DNA of 64,000 bases. Source: Thermoflavifilum sp. Its GTDB lineage: Bacteria > Bacteroidota > Bacteroidia > Chitinophagales > Chitinophagaceae. The notes under the pieces are model-generated. The model was not told the origin of the DNA. It was given only the letters and a program-made list of their open reading frames with translations, and did no database searches. Position 1 is the first letter of the stretch, and each line of letters opens with the position of its first letter. Positions 18,312-27,280 of the stretch are shown piece by piece. The stretch lies in the NCBI RefSeq assembly GCF_014961315.1, contig NZ_CP063141.1:1178001-1242000 (forward strand). Reading direction: 5' to 3'. Both the position numbers and the translations under genes were made by a program.

Positions 18312-20270
18312 TCATTCAATCCGGGCTACCCAGCCCCCACCCGGTGCCAGATGAATATGCCAGACATCGCCGGCCTCGACGGTGGCTTCCTGCACGACAT
18401 AGTCGTTGGCATTACGATCGGCATTCACCCCATCGGCATAATACACTATATGATGCCGACCCGGTGGGAGGAAAGCAAACGATAGGGTCAGGTCGCGCGC
18501 CTGTTCATTGGTCATCGCCCCCACAAAAAATTGATTGCCTTTTTTCCTGGCCACCAGCAGATATTTGCCCACTTCACCGGCTAAGGGCAAGGTCTGGTCC
18601 CAGCTGGTGGGGACGGAAGTAATAAAGTCGAGGCAGGGTAGTTCTTTTTCATAAGCCACCGGGTTATCGCTCAGCATTTGCAGGGGGGCATCGTAGAGCA
18701 CATACATGGCTAACTGCTGGCAGCGTGTGCCCAGGCTCATGGGATGGCGGTAAATGGGAGCGAAGTCGCGCGGCTGGGCGTTGCGCATCGCTCCGGGCGT
18801 ATAGTCCATGGGTCCGGCAAACATGCGGATGAACGGCAGGGTCACCGCCATGGTGGAAGTGGCTATGTTAGCCGACCATTTGTCTTGTTCCAGGCCGGGC
18901 ACGCCTTCGAAGTTCACGACATTGGGATAGGTGCGCTGCAGGCCGGCGGGTTTATGGGCACCATGAAAATCGACCATCAGATGATGGGCTGCCGCCGCTG
19001 CTGCACAGCGCCAGTAGAAATTCACCACACCCTGGTCGTCGCGATCCATGAAATCGACCTTGATACCTTTAATACCCCAGCGAGCAAAAAGCGGCAACAC
19101 GGTATCCATTTGCTGATCGAGGGTATGCCAGGAACACCAGAGGATGATACCCACGCCTTTTTCACGAGCATAGTTCAGCAGGGTAGGCATGTCAATATCC
19201 GGAACCACCCGGGTCAGGTCGCCCAGCACATACCAGCCGTCGTCCATGATGATGTAGGGAATATGATGACGGGCGGCGAAGTCGATATAGTATTTATACG
19301 TTTCGGTATTGATACCCGCTTTGAAATCCACACCCGTAATATCCCAGTCGTTCCACCAGTCCCAGGCTACCTGTCCGGGCTTGATCCAGTCGGTTTGTGC
19401 AAGCCGGCAGGGAGCGGCCAGTTTATAGACGATTTCGTTGTTCAGCAGCTGCATATCGGTATCCGCGAAGGCCAGAATGCGCCAGGGGTAGGTGCGATGC
19501 CCGGAGGTACGGGCAATATAAGGATAGGTTTCACGAGGATATACCTCTCTATCCCAGCCCCAGTGCGGCTTTTTGGGCGTAGTGTCCGATTTTACGGCAG
19601 GCGGATAAATGGCTTCCATCAGGCCCTTGCCATTGCCGGTGAAATACATGCCCGGATAATCATAGAGATCTGATTCGGTGAATAACACATCGGCTCCATT
19701 GGGCAGTTTCATCAACAGCGGCAGCTGAGCCGTTTTGTCGGCCGTAAGGCTGTCAAGCGGTTGTTCCTGATATACATGTTCGTAATTGTTCATCCAGCGC
19801 GGGGCCCATTGAAAATAAGCCCGGGTGGCCTGCGGCATCTGGATGGTGCAGATCTCATGTTGCACATCTACAGAATCCTGTTTCCATGCGGTTTCAAATC
19901 GATAGGCTACGGCATCGTTGTACAACCGAAAAACGATGCGATAGGGTCGGCGAAAGTAAAGCGTTAATACATTGCAGGTATCCGGAATCTGTGCGTTTTT
20001 AATCGCTACCGGCGGTGTAATCAGCTGTTGCACACGACTGGTGGTGGCCCGTTGTATCGGATCATCGCCCAGGGTATCCTGGTTTATGATCAAACCCATT
20101 TGAATATCTGGAATCCAGATCTTATCATGGCGCCATACGGTGAAATGAATACCATGGTGGCTGTTTACGGCTATGCGCGTTTGGCCGTCGGGGGAATATA
20201 ATTCATAAGATTGTGCGCTGCTGGTAAGAGCTGCCCCGATCAAGCAAAGGGTGATGTATATAACTTTCAT
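18312..20270 (-). CDS. glycoside hydrolase family 97 (probable retaining alpha-galactosidase type)
   Basis: This 652-residue exported enzyme has a short signal peptide (cleavage near TSSAQS) and the three GH97 parts: an N-terminal beta-sandwich (about 20-290, LYSPDGQTRIAVNS), the catalytic barrel (about 295-560, KPGQVAWDWWNDWDITGVDFKAGIN, PYIIMDDGWY, GIILWCSWHTLDQQM, GIKGIKVDFMDRDDQ) and a C-terminal sandwich with LPPGRHHIVYYADG. GH97 contains inverting alpha-glucosidases (SusB) and retaining alpha-galactosidases; the Asp of KVDFMDRDD sits where the retaining nucleophile is expected, so I favour the second, by inference. A metal-binding Glu is probably in VNFEGVPGLEQ. Its upstream neighbour is DUF1080, a family often paired with sugar-processing genes. 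Confidence 0.88.
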   Translation of the reverse strand: MKVIYITLCLIGAALTSSAQSYELYSPDGQTRIAVNSHHGIHFTVWRHDKIWIPDIQMGLIINQDTLGDDPIQRATTSRVQQLITPPVAIKNAQIPDTCNVLTLYFRRPYRIVFRLYNDAVAYRFETAWKQDSVDVQHEICTIQMPQATRAYFQWAPRWMNNYEHVYQEQPLDSLTADKTAQLPLLMKLPNGADVLFTESDLYDYPGMYFTGNGKGLMEAIYPPAVKSDTTPKKPHWGWDREVYPRETYPYIARTSGHRTYPWRILAFADTDMQLLNNEIVYKLAAPCRLAQTDWIKPGQVAWDWWNDWDITGVDFKAGINTETYKYYIDFAARHHIPYIIMDDGWYVLGDLTRVVPDIDMPTLLNYAREKGVGIILWCSWHTLDQQMDTVLPLFARWGIKGIKVDFMDRDDQGVVNFYWRCAAAAAAHHLMVDFHGAHKPAGLQRTYPNVVNFEGVPGLEQDKWSANIATSTMAVTLPFIRMFAGPMDYTPGAMRNAQPRDFAPIYRHPMSLGTRCQQLAMYVLYDAPLQMLSDNPVAYEKELPCLDFITSVPTSWDQTLPLAGEVGKYLLVARKKGNQFFVGAMTNEQARDLTLSFAFLPPGRHHIVYYADGVNADRNANDYVVQEATVEAGDVWHIHLAPGGGWVARIE

Positions 20271-20361
20271 ATCGGTTGGTTTAAATCCATTAACTCATGC
20301 ATCGACGATCCCTGCACCAGCAAGTGCAGCAGATATTTCAACAGAAATAGGCCCTGTTGAT

Positions 20362-21075
20362 TTATAGCTTTTTGATTTGAATATTTCTGAACCACACTTC
20401 ATCGCCGTGATCCTGCAGGGCGATATGGCCGCTATGGTATTTGCCGTAATCCGGATAATCTTTCCATTTGCCTGCATTTTTCAGGCGATACCATTCGGGT
20501 GTCCACATATCAAATTCCAGAATTTTTTGTCCGTTAAGCCAGTATTGCACATGGCCGTGGTTGACGATGATTTCGGTGTGGTTCCATTCGCCGGCCGGGT
20601 GTACAGGCCGAATCGTGGGCACATGCATGGCATAATCGGCACCCGTATGTTGCCAGGGTTCGAGTTTTTCGGGATAATGGGCGTCGTCGATGATTTGAAA
20701 TTCGGGTCCCGTATAATAAGATGCCGGCTGGGTTTCGCGCACCAGATACAGGATGCCGCTGTTGCCACGGGGAGCGATTTTCCAGTCTATTTTCAGGTCG
20801 AAGTTTGAAAAACTGCTATCGTCGGTAACCAGGTCGACGGGAGCAAAGCCCGGCCCTTTCCCTTTGCAATGTAAAGAGCCATCTACTACATCCCAGGCCG
20901 TAGCAGGTCGATGCTGATAGCCATGCCAGCCATCGAGGTCACGGCCGTTAAACAATAGTCGCCACCCGGCCTGTTTTTCTTGTTTTGTAAGCTGGTTGGG
21001 CATCTGGGCATGGGCTTTGTTCGGGGGTTGGATGAAGATCAAGCCGATACACAAAAGAAGCGTATGTATTTTCAT
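20362..21075 (-). CDS. DUF1080 protein (3-keto-disaccharide hydrolase family)
   Basis: The product is about 237 residues with a signal peptide ending near KAHAQ and one DUF1080 beta-jelly-roll domain: GWRLLFNGRDLDGWHGYQH, VVDGSLHCKGKGP, FDLKIDWKIAPRGNSGILYLV, GPEFQIIDDAHYP, WNHTEIIVNHGHVQYWLNG and HIALQDHGDEVWFRNI. The last is the hallmark C-terminal motif. The family is now named for 3-keto-disaccharide hydrolases, though many members are uncharacterised. I chose the ATG at 21075 (MKIHTL) because the signal peptide begins there; the start at 21117 would overlap the divergent gene. It precedes GH97 by 91 bp on the same strand, suggesting joint use on an exported oligosaccharide. Confidence 0.88.
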   Translation of the reverse strand: MKIHTLLLCIGLIFIQPPNKAHAQMPNQLTKQEKQAGWRLLFNGRDLDGWHGYQHRPATAWDVVDGSLHCKGKGPGFAPVDLVTDDSSFSNFDLKIDWKIAPRGNSGILYLVRETQPASYYTGPEFQIIDDAHYPEKLEPWQHTGADYAMHVPTIRPVHPAGEWNHTEIIVNHGHVQYWLNGQKILEFDMWTPEWYRLKNAGKWKDYPDYGKYHSGHIALQDHGDEVWFRNIQIKKL

Positions 21076-21133
21076 CGGGTAGAGGTTTTTTGGAATGGTC
21101 AACAAAATACAAAACATTTACGGAGATTGCAGC

Positions 21134-22918
21134 ATGCTAAACAGGAAAACGTTTGCGCGAAGCGCTTATCATCGCATGTGTTGGGGAGTATGGATGATGA
21201 TGGGCTTATGCACGGCACAGATCAATGTGCAGGCCCAGGCGCCCCCCAAATGGGAACTGCGAGGTGCATGGATTGCCACGGTGGGAAATATTGATTGGCC
21301 CTCAAAGCCCGGCTTACCGGCCGACCAGCAGAAGGCGGAATACATCCGCATATTGGATACTTTACAACGGTTGGGCATCAATGCCGTATTTGTGCAGATA
21401 CGCCCGGCTGCCGATGCATTTTATCCCTCCGATCAGGAACCCTGGAGTTACTGGTTGAGCGGCGAGCAGGGCAAGCCGCCATATCCGCTTTATGATCCCC
21501 TGCAATTCATGATTGCTGAAGCACATCGACGGGGCATGGAGTTTCATGCCTGGCTGAATCCTTATCGGGCGGTGTTTAACATCCATTCCAGTCGCGTGGC
21601 TGCTAATCATATCACCCGTCGGGCCCCGCAATGGTTCCTGACGTATGGCGATAAAATGTACTTTAACCCGGGATTGCCCGAGGTGTGGAACTATCTTACT
21701 GCAATCATCGCCGATGTGGTGCGCCGCTATGATGTGGATGGCATTCATTTCGACGATTATTTTTATCCCTATCGGATTCCGGGAAAGGAGTTTCCCGATC
21801 AGCTGATATATGCACGATATGGGCGGGGGATGAGCCTGGACGACTGGCGCCGGCATAATGTAGATACAATTATTGAAATGATACACGACACCATACAGGC
21901 CATCAAGCCCTGGGTAAAGTTCGGGGTAAGTCCCTTCGGGGTATGGCGCAACCAGAGCCGCGATCCGGAAGGCTCCCTGACCTATGCCGGGCAAACCGAT
22001 TACGATGATCTGTATGCCGATGTGCTGAAATGGCTGAGAAAAGGCTGGATTGATTATGTGGTGCCCCAGTTGTACTGGGAATTTGGCTTTCATGCTGCAG
22101 ATTATGGGGTGTTGCTCGACTGGTGGGCGCATCACACGTATGGTCGAGCGCTGTATATTGGCATGGCGCTTTACCGCGTTGGTGGGAAAGGCGCCTGGCG
22201 TGATCCCGACGAATTACCGCATCAGCTTTATGCCAGTCGGAGTTATCCGCAGGTGCAGGGGCAGGTATATTTCAGTGCAACGGTATTTAACCGGAATCCA
22301 CTCGGTTTCAATGATTCATTATGCAATCATTTTTACCGTTATCCCGCCCTTGTGCCGCCCATGCCCTGGAAAGATAGTCTTGCTCCAGCTTCTCCTCAAT
22401 TGCTGATGATTACGCCGGCTGATCGGGGCGTTACCCTGTGGTGGGAAAATACGGATACCACAAAGGCTCTAAGCGGTTATGTGATTTATCGTTTCTCTGC
22501 GGATGATGCTAAACCTGATTTTCATGATCCCCGACATATCGTAGCCATTGTACCCATCGTTTCATCGACGCAGGCTACTCATCTCTTGCATCATTTTACC
22601 GATACTACCGCAAAAAGTGATATCAATTATGCCTATGCCGTTACGGCACTCGATAGACTGCATAACGAGAGTGTGCCGTCAGCTTCACTTACGGTATGGC
22701 CTCGTTCAAAATTTGAATATCGCTTGCTTGAAAATATGTATCCATTAAAAAGCATTTCTATTTTTGAATATCACGCACCGGTGCTGGATCATTTGCCTGC
22801 AGACATGGAAATTGATACTTCATATTTGTTCTCGCCCGACCGGGAGATACCTTTTTCACGCCGGCTATGGTGGCGGATTTCCAGGCCGTGGCAAAAATTA
22901 AAACATTTGTTTCGCTAA
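21134..22918 (+). CDS. family 10-like glycosyl hydrolase (GHL10/YngK type) with C-terminal FN3-like domain
   Basis: This exported protein of 594 residues has a long N-region and signal ending near VQAQA. The catalytic-like domain (PF02638) spans about 38-350: WELRGAWIATVGNIDWPS, GINAVFVQIRPAADAFYPS, GMEFHAWLNPYRAVFN, YDVDGIHFDDYFYPY (the likely acidic site), PWVKFGVSPFGVWRN and GWIDYVVPQLYWEFG. A fibronectin-III-like domain follows (LMITPADRGVTLWWENTDT...GYVIYRF). Family members are putative cell-envelope glycosidases; the substrate is uncertain, possibly de-N-acetylated peptidoglycan. The start at 21134 (MLNRKTF) keeps a plausible signal peptide. The gene is divergent from DUF1080 with a 58-bp spacer. 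Confidence 0.85.
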   Translation: MLNRKTFARSAYHRMCWGVWMMMGLCTAQINVQAQAPPKWELRGAWIATVGNIDWPSKPGLPADQQKAEYIRILDTLQRLGINAVFVQIRPAADAFYPSDQEPWSYWLSGEQGKPPYPLYDPLQFMIAEAHRRGMEFHAWLNPYRAVFNIHSSRVAANHITRRAPQWFLTYGDKMYFNPGLPEVWNYLTAIIADVVRRYDVDGIHFDDYFYPYRIPGKEFPDQLIYARYGRGMSLDDWRRHNVDTIIEMIHDTIQAIKPWVKFGVSPFGVWRNQSRDPEGSLTYAGQTDYDDLYADVLKWLRKGWIDYVVPQLYWEFGFHAADYGVLLDWWAHHTYGRALYIGMALYRVGGKGAWRDPDELPHQLYASRSYPQVQGQVYFSATVFNRNPLGFNDSLCNHFYRYPALVPPMPWKDSLAPASPQLLMITPADRGVTLWWENTDTTKALSGYVIYRFSADDAKPDFHDPRHIVAIVPIVSSTQATHLLHHFTDTTAKSDINYAYAVTALDRLHNESVPSASLTVWPRSKFEYRLLENMYPLKSISIFEYHAPVLDHLPADMEIDTSYLFSPDREIPFSRRLWWRISRPWQKLKHLFR

Positions 22919-23025
22919 TTTTTGAAAATGTTTGTCGGTTCAACATCATGGCGTGAGGTATCGCTATTGAAATGGAGAATATGGAAGTAAGTATCATGCT
23001 GTTTTATTTTCGATCTTGCACCTTT

Positions 23026-23033
23026 TATCTTTG
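23026..23033 (+). promoter_or_regulatory. candidate -7 element for the cystathionine gamma-synthase-like gene
   Basis: TATCTTTG matches TAnnTTTG and ends 26 bp before the start codon at 23060. No clear TTTG was found 19-20 bp upstream, only a T-rich stretch, so this is a partial match. The rest of the 141-bp gap to the left shows nothing else. Confidence 0.4.
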
Positions 23034-23059
23034 ATGCATCACCATTTAATCATGAGTTT

Positions 23060-24205
23060 ATGCAATTAGCTACTAAACTGATTCATGCGGGCATAGAACC
23101 CGATCCGGTTACAGGAGCCATTATGACGCCCATTTATCAGACCTCCACCTATGTGCAGGAGGCGCCCGGCAAACACAAAGGTTATGAATATGCCCGCACG
23201 CAGAATCCTACGCGCACCGTACTGGAAAACGCCATGACGGCGATTGAGAACGGTACATACGGCATTGCTTTCAGCAGCGGCATGGCGGCTATTCAAGCCA
23301 TTATGCACACACTGCAACCGGGTGATGAGGTGATCGTGTCTAATGATTTGTATGGGGGTACCTATCGTTTATTCACGCGGATATTTGCAAAATATGGCAT
23401 TCGTTTTCGGTTTATAGATCTCCAGGATCCAGCTGTATTACCGGATATACTCACGGCTAACAGCAGGCTGGTATGGATAGAAACGCCTACCAATCCGTTG
23501 ATTCGTGTTATCGATATCGCTGCCTGTGCGGAGGTTGCACATGCGCATCAGGTTAAGCTATGTGTGGATAATACTTTTGCTTCACCCTGGCTGCAAAATC
23601 CGCTTGACCTTGGCGCTGATGTGGTGGTACATTCCGCAACCAAATATCTCGGTGGGCACAGCGATGTGGTACTGGGCGTGGTGGTGGTGAAAGATGCCGC
23701 TCTTGCCGAACAGTTGCATTTCATTCAAAACAGTGCCGGAGCCGTGCCGGGGCCGCACGATTGCTGGCTGGTGTTACGTGGATTGAAAACCCTGCATGTA
23801 CGCATGCAAAGGCATTGTGAAAACGCCCGACAAATCGCGCATTTTCTCCGACAACATCAGGCCGTGCAACAGGTGAACTGGTGTGGTTTCCCGGATCATC
23901 CGAATCATGAAGTTGCCCGCAGGCAGATGCGCGATTTCGGCGCCATGATGTCGTTTGCATTGAAAGACGATCGCCTGGAAACAGCATATCGGGTTTTATC
24001 CTCCACCCGGCTGTTTGCACTGGCCGAAAGCCTGGGCGGTGTGGAATCGCTCATCGGCCATCCGGCTTCCATGACACATGCTTCCATTCCGCGTGAAGAA
24101 CGATTGAAATCGGGTTTATCTGATTCTTTAATTCGCCTGAGTGTGGGCATTGAAGATGTGAACGATCTGATAGCCGATCTGGATCAGGCTTTGCGGCAGA
24201 TATGA
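23060..24205 (+). CDS. PLP-dependent trans-sulfuration enzyme (cystathionine gamma-synthase/lyase)
   Basis: The 381-residue product is a Cys/Met-metabolism PLP enzyme. Marks are TKLIHAGIEPDPVTGAIMTPIYQTSTYVQ at the start, YEYARTQNPTR, FSSGMAAIQAI, YGGTYRLF, ETPTNPLI, VDNTFASPWLQNPL and the PLP-lysine motif HSATKYLGGHSD, then SLGGVESLIGHPASMTH near the end. It could be a cystathionine gamma-synthase (MetB), forming cystathionine from an O-acylhomoserine and cysteine, or a gamma-lyase; sequence alone does not separate these. Length is normal. It is flanked by the GHL10-type gene and by the DNA methyltransferase, with no sulfur-metabolism neighbours to settle the direction. Confidence 0.85.
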   Translation: MQLATKLIHAGIEPDPVTGAIMTPIYQTSTYVQEAPGKHKGYEYARTQNPTRTVLENAMTAIENGTYGIAFSSGMAAIQAIMHTLQPGDEVIVSNDLYGGTYRLFTRIFAKYGIRFRFIDLQDPAVLPDILTANSRLVWIETPTNPLIRVIDIAACAEVAHAHQVKLCVDNTFASPWLQNPLDLGADVVVHSATKYLGGHSDVVLGVVVVKDAALAEQLHFIQNSAGAVPGPHDCWLVLRGLKTLHVRMQRHCENARQIAHFLRQHQAVQQVNWCGFPDHPNHEVARRQMRDFGAMMSFALKDDRLETAYRVLSSTRLFALAESLGGVESLIGHPASMTHASIPREERLKSGLSDSLIRLSVGIEDVNDLIADLDQALRQI

Positions 24206-24284
24206 TGATGCCTGAACAGGAAAACCCCAGCCCGCCATCTCTTACAGGATGGATATTTGGTATTTTTGATTGAATTTTTATGCG

Positions 24285-25628
24285 ATGAAGACGCATCATC
24301 TGATTATCAATGGGGATAGCAGACAAATGGCCGAAGTGGCCGATCACTCCGTGCATCTCATCGTCACTTCACCACCCTACTGGCAGTTAAAAGATTATGG
24401 TCATCAAAACCAGATTGGTTTTCACGATACGTATGAAAATTATATCAATCATCTGAACCTGGTATGGAAAGAATGCGAACGTGTGCTGCATCCGGGCTGT
24501 CGGCTCTGCATCAACATTGGTGATCAGTTTGCCCGATCTGTATATTACGGCCGGTACAAGGTAATTCCGATTCGCGAAGAAATCATTCGTTTTTGTGAAC
24601 ACGTGGGTTTCGATTATATGGGTGCAATTATCTGGCAAAAGCTAACTACTTCTCACACTACGGGAGGCGGTGTGCAGATGGGTTCTTATCCTTATCCACG
24701 CAATGGCATCATTAAGCTGGATTATGAATTTATTTTGATTTTTAAAAAGCCCGGAGAAGCACCAAAACCCACGAAAGAGCAAAAAGAACTTTCCCGATTA
24801 ACACCGGAGGAGTGGAATACCTATTTCACGGGGCACTGGAATTTTCCAGGCGTGAAACAAGATCATCATATTGCCATGTTTCCGGAAGAATTGCCTAAAA
24901 GATTAATCAAGATGTTTTCTTTTGTCGGGGATACCGTGCTGGATCCTTTTGCAGGAAGCGGTACCACGAATCTGGCTGCAAAAAATCTGGGAAGGCATTC
25001 CATTGGTTATGAAATCAATGAACATTGCATACCTGTGATTCGGAAAAAATTGGATGCAGGGCAACAGGATATTTACGGAACAACCTGTACTTTCATCAAG
25101 CAGCACAGTACGATTCATTTCGAATCATTGTTGAATCAATTGCCTTATCTATACAAGGATCCTCATCAGCTTGATAAAAAAATAGATCCGCATCAATTAT
25201 CTTTCGGGAATAGAATCGGATATGAAACCGATCAAAATAAAACAGCATTATGGAAAGTAAAGGAAATTCTGAGTCCGGAAATCATCAGGCTGGATAATGG
25301 TTTACGGGTAAAATTGATCGGTGTTCAGGTACGCGATCATCAGCAAAAAGAAGCCATGGATTTCCTTCAGAAGAAATTAAAGGGGAAAAAAATATTTCTC
25401 AGGTTTGATCAGGAAAAATATACTCAGGATGATATTTTGCTTGCCTATGTGTATTTGCAGAACAAAACCTTCATTAATGCGCATCTCATTAAACAAGGTT
25501 TTGCAGAAGTAGATCTTGAGGCATCATTCCGTTATAAAGAAAGGTTTATTCAATACAGTGAAAACAGAAAAACGAAGGATGGTTTAGAAATTCAATTTGA
25601 TGAAAGCCGGTGGGTGCGGAATACATAG
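24285..25628 (+). CDS. solitary DNA methyltransferase with C-terminal staphylococcal-nuclease-like domain
   Basis: The 447-residue product joins two domains. Residues 1-265 are an amino-methyltransferase of the beta class: the catalytic motif TSPPYW (28-33) comes first and the AdoMet-binding motif DPFAGSGTT (220-228) later, with GYEIN after it. TSPPY is typical of N4-cytosine or N6-adenine enzymes. Residues about 320-430 resemble a staphylococcal nuclease (TNase) fold: GLRVKLIGVQV, KKIFLRF, LLAYVYLQNKTFINAHLIKQGFAEVD. The SNase catalytic Asp40, Glu43 and Arg87 align with Gln348, Asp351 and a non-Arg residue, so nuclease activity looks lost. No restriction endonuclease gene lies nearby. The start at 24285 (MKTHHLIING) fits the family better than 24270. 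Confidence 0.82.
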   Translation: MKTHHLIINGDSRQMAEVADHSVHLIVTSPPYWQLKDYGHQNQIGFHDTYENYINHLNLVWKECERVLHPGCRLCINIGDQFARSVYYGRYKVIPIREEIIRFCEHVGFDYMGAIIWQKLTTSHTTGGGVQMGSYPYPRNGIIKLDYEFILIFKKPGEAPKPTKEQKELSRLTPEEWNTYFTGHWNFPGVKQDHHIAMFPEELPKRLIKMFSFVGDTVLDPFAGSGTTNLAAKNLGRHSIGYEINEHCIPVIRKKLDAGQQDIYGTTCTFIKQHSTIHFESLLNQLPYLYKDPHQLDKKIDPHQLSFGNRIGYETDQNKTALWKVKEILSPEIIRLDNGLRVKLIGVQVRDHQQKEAMDFLQKKLKGKKIFLRFDQEKYTQDDILLAYVYLQNKTFINAHLIKQGFAEVDLEASFRYKERFIQYSENRKTKDGLEIQFDESRWVRNT

Positions 25629-25704
25629 TTCATGTGTGTTAAGTTTCAAAGGATGCGGAGTCAGGCAGGAATTAGCTAACTTTACCCTTTCCAAAAGACA
25701 ACCG

Positions 25705-26448
25705 ATGTTACTCACCCATATAGGCCGGTATGTGTTGATGCTGAAAGGCATGTTTACCCGTCCGGAGAACTGGCGCATGTACTGGAAAGAATTTATGCGG
25801 CAATGTGTGGATATTGGCATTGGCTCACTGAGTATTGTGCTGATTATTTCCGTATTCATCGGAGGGGTATCCACCATTCAAACCGCTTATCAGCTGGTGA
25901 GTCCTATCATCCCCAAATCGACCATCGGGCAGGTGGTGCGCGATACCATGATTCTGGAATTTTGTCCGACCATCACCAGCATTGTGCTGGCAGGTGTCGT
26001 AGGCTCGAAAATCGCATCGGAACTGGGCAACATGCGCGTATCCGAACAGATCGACGCCCTCGAAATCATGGGTATCAACACGAAGAGTTATTTGATTTTT
26101 CCGAAAATACTGGCCGCATTGCTGGTGGTGCCCATGCTGGTGGTGATTTCGGGTTTTGTGGGTATCTGGAGCGGCAAGGTGGCGGGAGTGGTTTCAGGCA
26201 TTCTTTCGGCTCAGCAATACATGCAGGGACTGGTGCTGGATTTTAAACCTTTTAATATTGTTTTTGCACTGGCTAAATCATACACTTTTGCTTTCATCAT
26301 TTCGTCCATACCGGCTTATTTCGGCTATCATGTGCAGGGCGGCGCACTGGAAATTGGCCAGGCCAGCACAAAGGCGGTGGTCATCAGCTGCATTCTGATT
26401 TTGCTGGCCGACTATGGACTGGCAGCGCTGTTGCTGCAGAACGGGTGA
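25705..26448 (+). CDS. mlaE: MlaE/YrbE-family lipid ABC transporter permease
   Basis: This 247-residue integral membrane protein is a MlaE-type permease, part of the system that moves phospholipids between outer and inner membrane. Signature segments are IGIGSLSIVLIISVFIGGVSTIQTAY, VVRDTMILEFCPTITSIVLAGVVGSKIASELGNMRVSEQIDALEIMGI (the conserved coupling-helix region that contacts the ATPase) and the C-terminal hydrophobic helices ending ILILLADYGLAALLL. The ATG at 25705 (MLLTHIGRY) is preferred to the one at 25597, which would overlap the methyltransferase gene and add a non-conserved leader. It is followed after 24 bp by mlaF. No MlaD gene lies in the window. Confidence 0.88.
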   Translation: MLLTHIGRYVLMLKGMFTRPENWRMYWKEFMRQCVDIGIGSLSIVLIISVFIGGVSTIQTAYQLVSPIIPKSTIGQVVRDTMILEFCPTITSIVLAGVVGSKIASELGNMRVSEQIDALEIMGINTKSYLIFPKILAALLVVPMLVVISGFVGIWSGKVAGVVSGILSAQQYMQGLVLDFKPFNIVFALAKSYTFAFIISSIPAYFGYHVQGGALEIGQASTKAVVISCILILLADYGLAALLLQNG

Positions 26449-26472
26449 AATTGTTTTAAAAGGCTGAGCACC

Positions 26473-27261
26473 ATGATTGAATTAAAACATGTTTGCAAAC
26501 GGTTTGGCGATCGAGAAATTCTCAAAGGCATCTCGGCAATCATGGAAACGGGCAAAGCTAATCTGATCATCGGTGCCAGTGGAAGTGGAAAAACTGTACT
26601 CATGAAATGCATGGTGGGACTGCTGGAGGTTGATGAAGGTGAGGTGTTATATGATCATGTTTCGTTTTCTTCCATGAGCAATGCCGAACGTAAGCATATC
26701 CGCAAGGAAATCGGCATGCTGTTTCAGGGTGCAGCATTGTTCGATAGCATGACGGTGGAGCAAAACGTGATGTTTCCACTGGAAATGTTTTCCAACCTGA
26801 GTTATCGCGAACGGAAAAAGCGCGTGGATGCCTGTCTGGCACGTGTGAATCTGCAGGATGCTCACAAAAAATATCCGGCTGAAATCAGTGGTGGTATGAA
26901 AAAACGTGTGGGTATTGCACGGGCTATTGTGCTGAATCCGAAATATTTGTTTTGTGATGAGCCCAATTCAGGCCTGGATCCCCAGACTTCCATGCTCATC
27001 GATAAGTTGATTCATGAAATTACCGTGGAATACAATATCACTACCGTCATCAATACGCACGACATGAATTCCGTGATGGAAATAGGCGATCATATCGTGT
27101 ATCTTTATGAAGGTAAAAAGCAATGGGAGGGCACCAATAAAGATATTATTTTCAGCAAAGACGAGAAGTTGAATCAATTTATTTTTGCTTCTCAGTTTTT
27201 ACAGGATGCTAAAGAAATGCGTCAGCAGGAGTTATTAAATCAGCGATCCGGCAATTCGTAA
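26473..27261 (+). CDS. mlaF: MlaF-family ABC transporter ATP-binding protein
   Basis: The 262-residue ATPase pairs with the MlaE permease just upstream. Seen: Walker A GASGSGKT, Q-loop GMLFQGAALFDSMTVEQNVMFPLEMF, signature ISGGMKKRVGIARAI, Walker B YLFCDEPNSGLDP and the switch His in VINTHDMNSVMEIGD. Together with MlaE it would power retrograde or anterograde phospholipid transport and outer-membrane lipid balance. The C-terminus (EKLNQFIFASQFLQDAKEM) is slightly extended. rpiA begins 20 bp downstream but is functionally unrelated, as is common in Bacteroidota operons. Confidence 0.92.
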   Translation: MIELKHVCKRFGDREILKGISAIMETGKANLIIGASGSGKTVLMKCMVGLLEVDEGEVLYDHVSFSSMSNAERKHIRKEIGMLFQGAALFDSMTVEQNVMFPLEMFSNLSYRERKKRVDACLARVNLQDAHKKYPAEISGGMKKRVGIARAIVLNPKYLFCDEPNSGLDPQTSMLIDKLIHEITVEYNITTVINTHDMNSVMEIGDHIVYLYEGKKQWEGTNKDIIFSKDEKLNQFIFASQFLQDAKEMRQQELLNQRSGNS

Positions 27262-27280
27262 CATTTGTTAACTGGCCTCG

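Noticed and set aside
18744..19673. Open frame of 309 codons opposite the GH97 gene
   Set aside because: It mirrors the GH97 coding sequence in antisense and has no recognisable protein features.
20312..20329. CTGCAC/GTGCAG inverted repeat between the DUF1080 and GH97 genes
   Set aside because: The 6-bp stem has no T-run and is in an apparent operon gap, so a terminator call is not justified; a role in processing cannot be shown.
21362..22135. Open frame of 257 codons opposite the GHL10-type gene
   Set aside because: It is antisense to a strongly supported gene and has no conserved motif.
24285..27261. Restriction-modification or defence island around the DNA methyltransferase
   Set aside because: The neighbours are a PLP enzyme, MlaE/MlaF and RpiA; no endonuclease, specificity subunit, toxin or mobile-element gene is visible.
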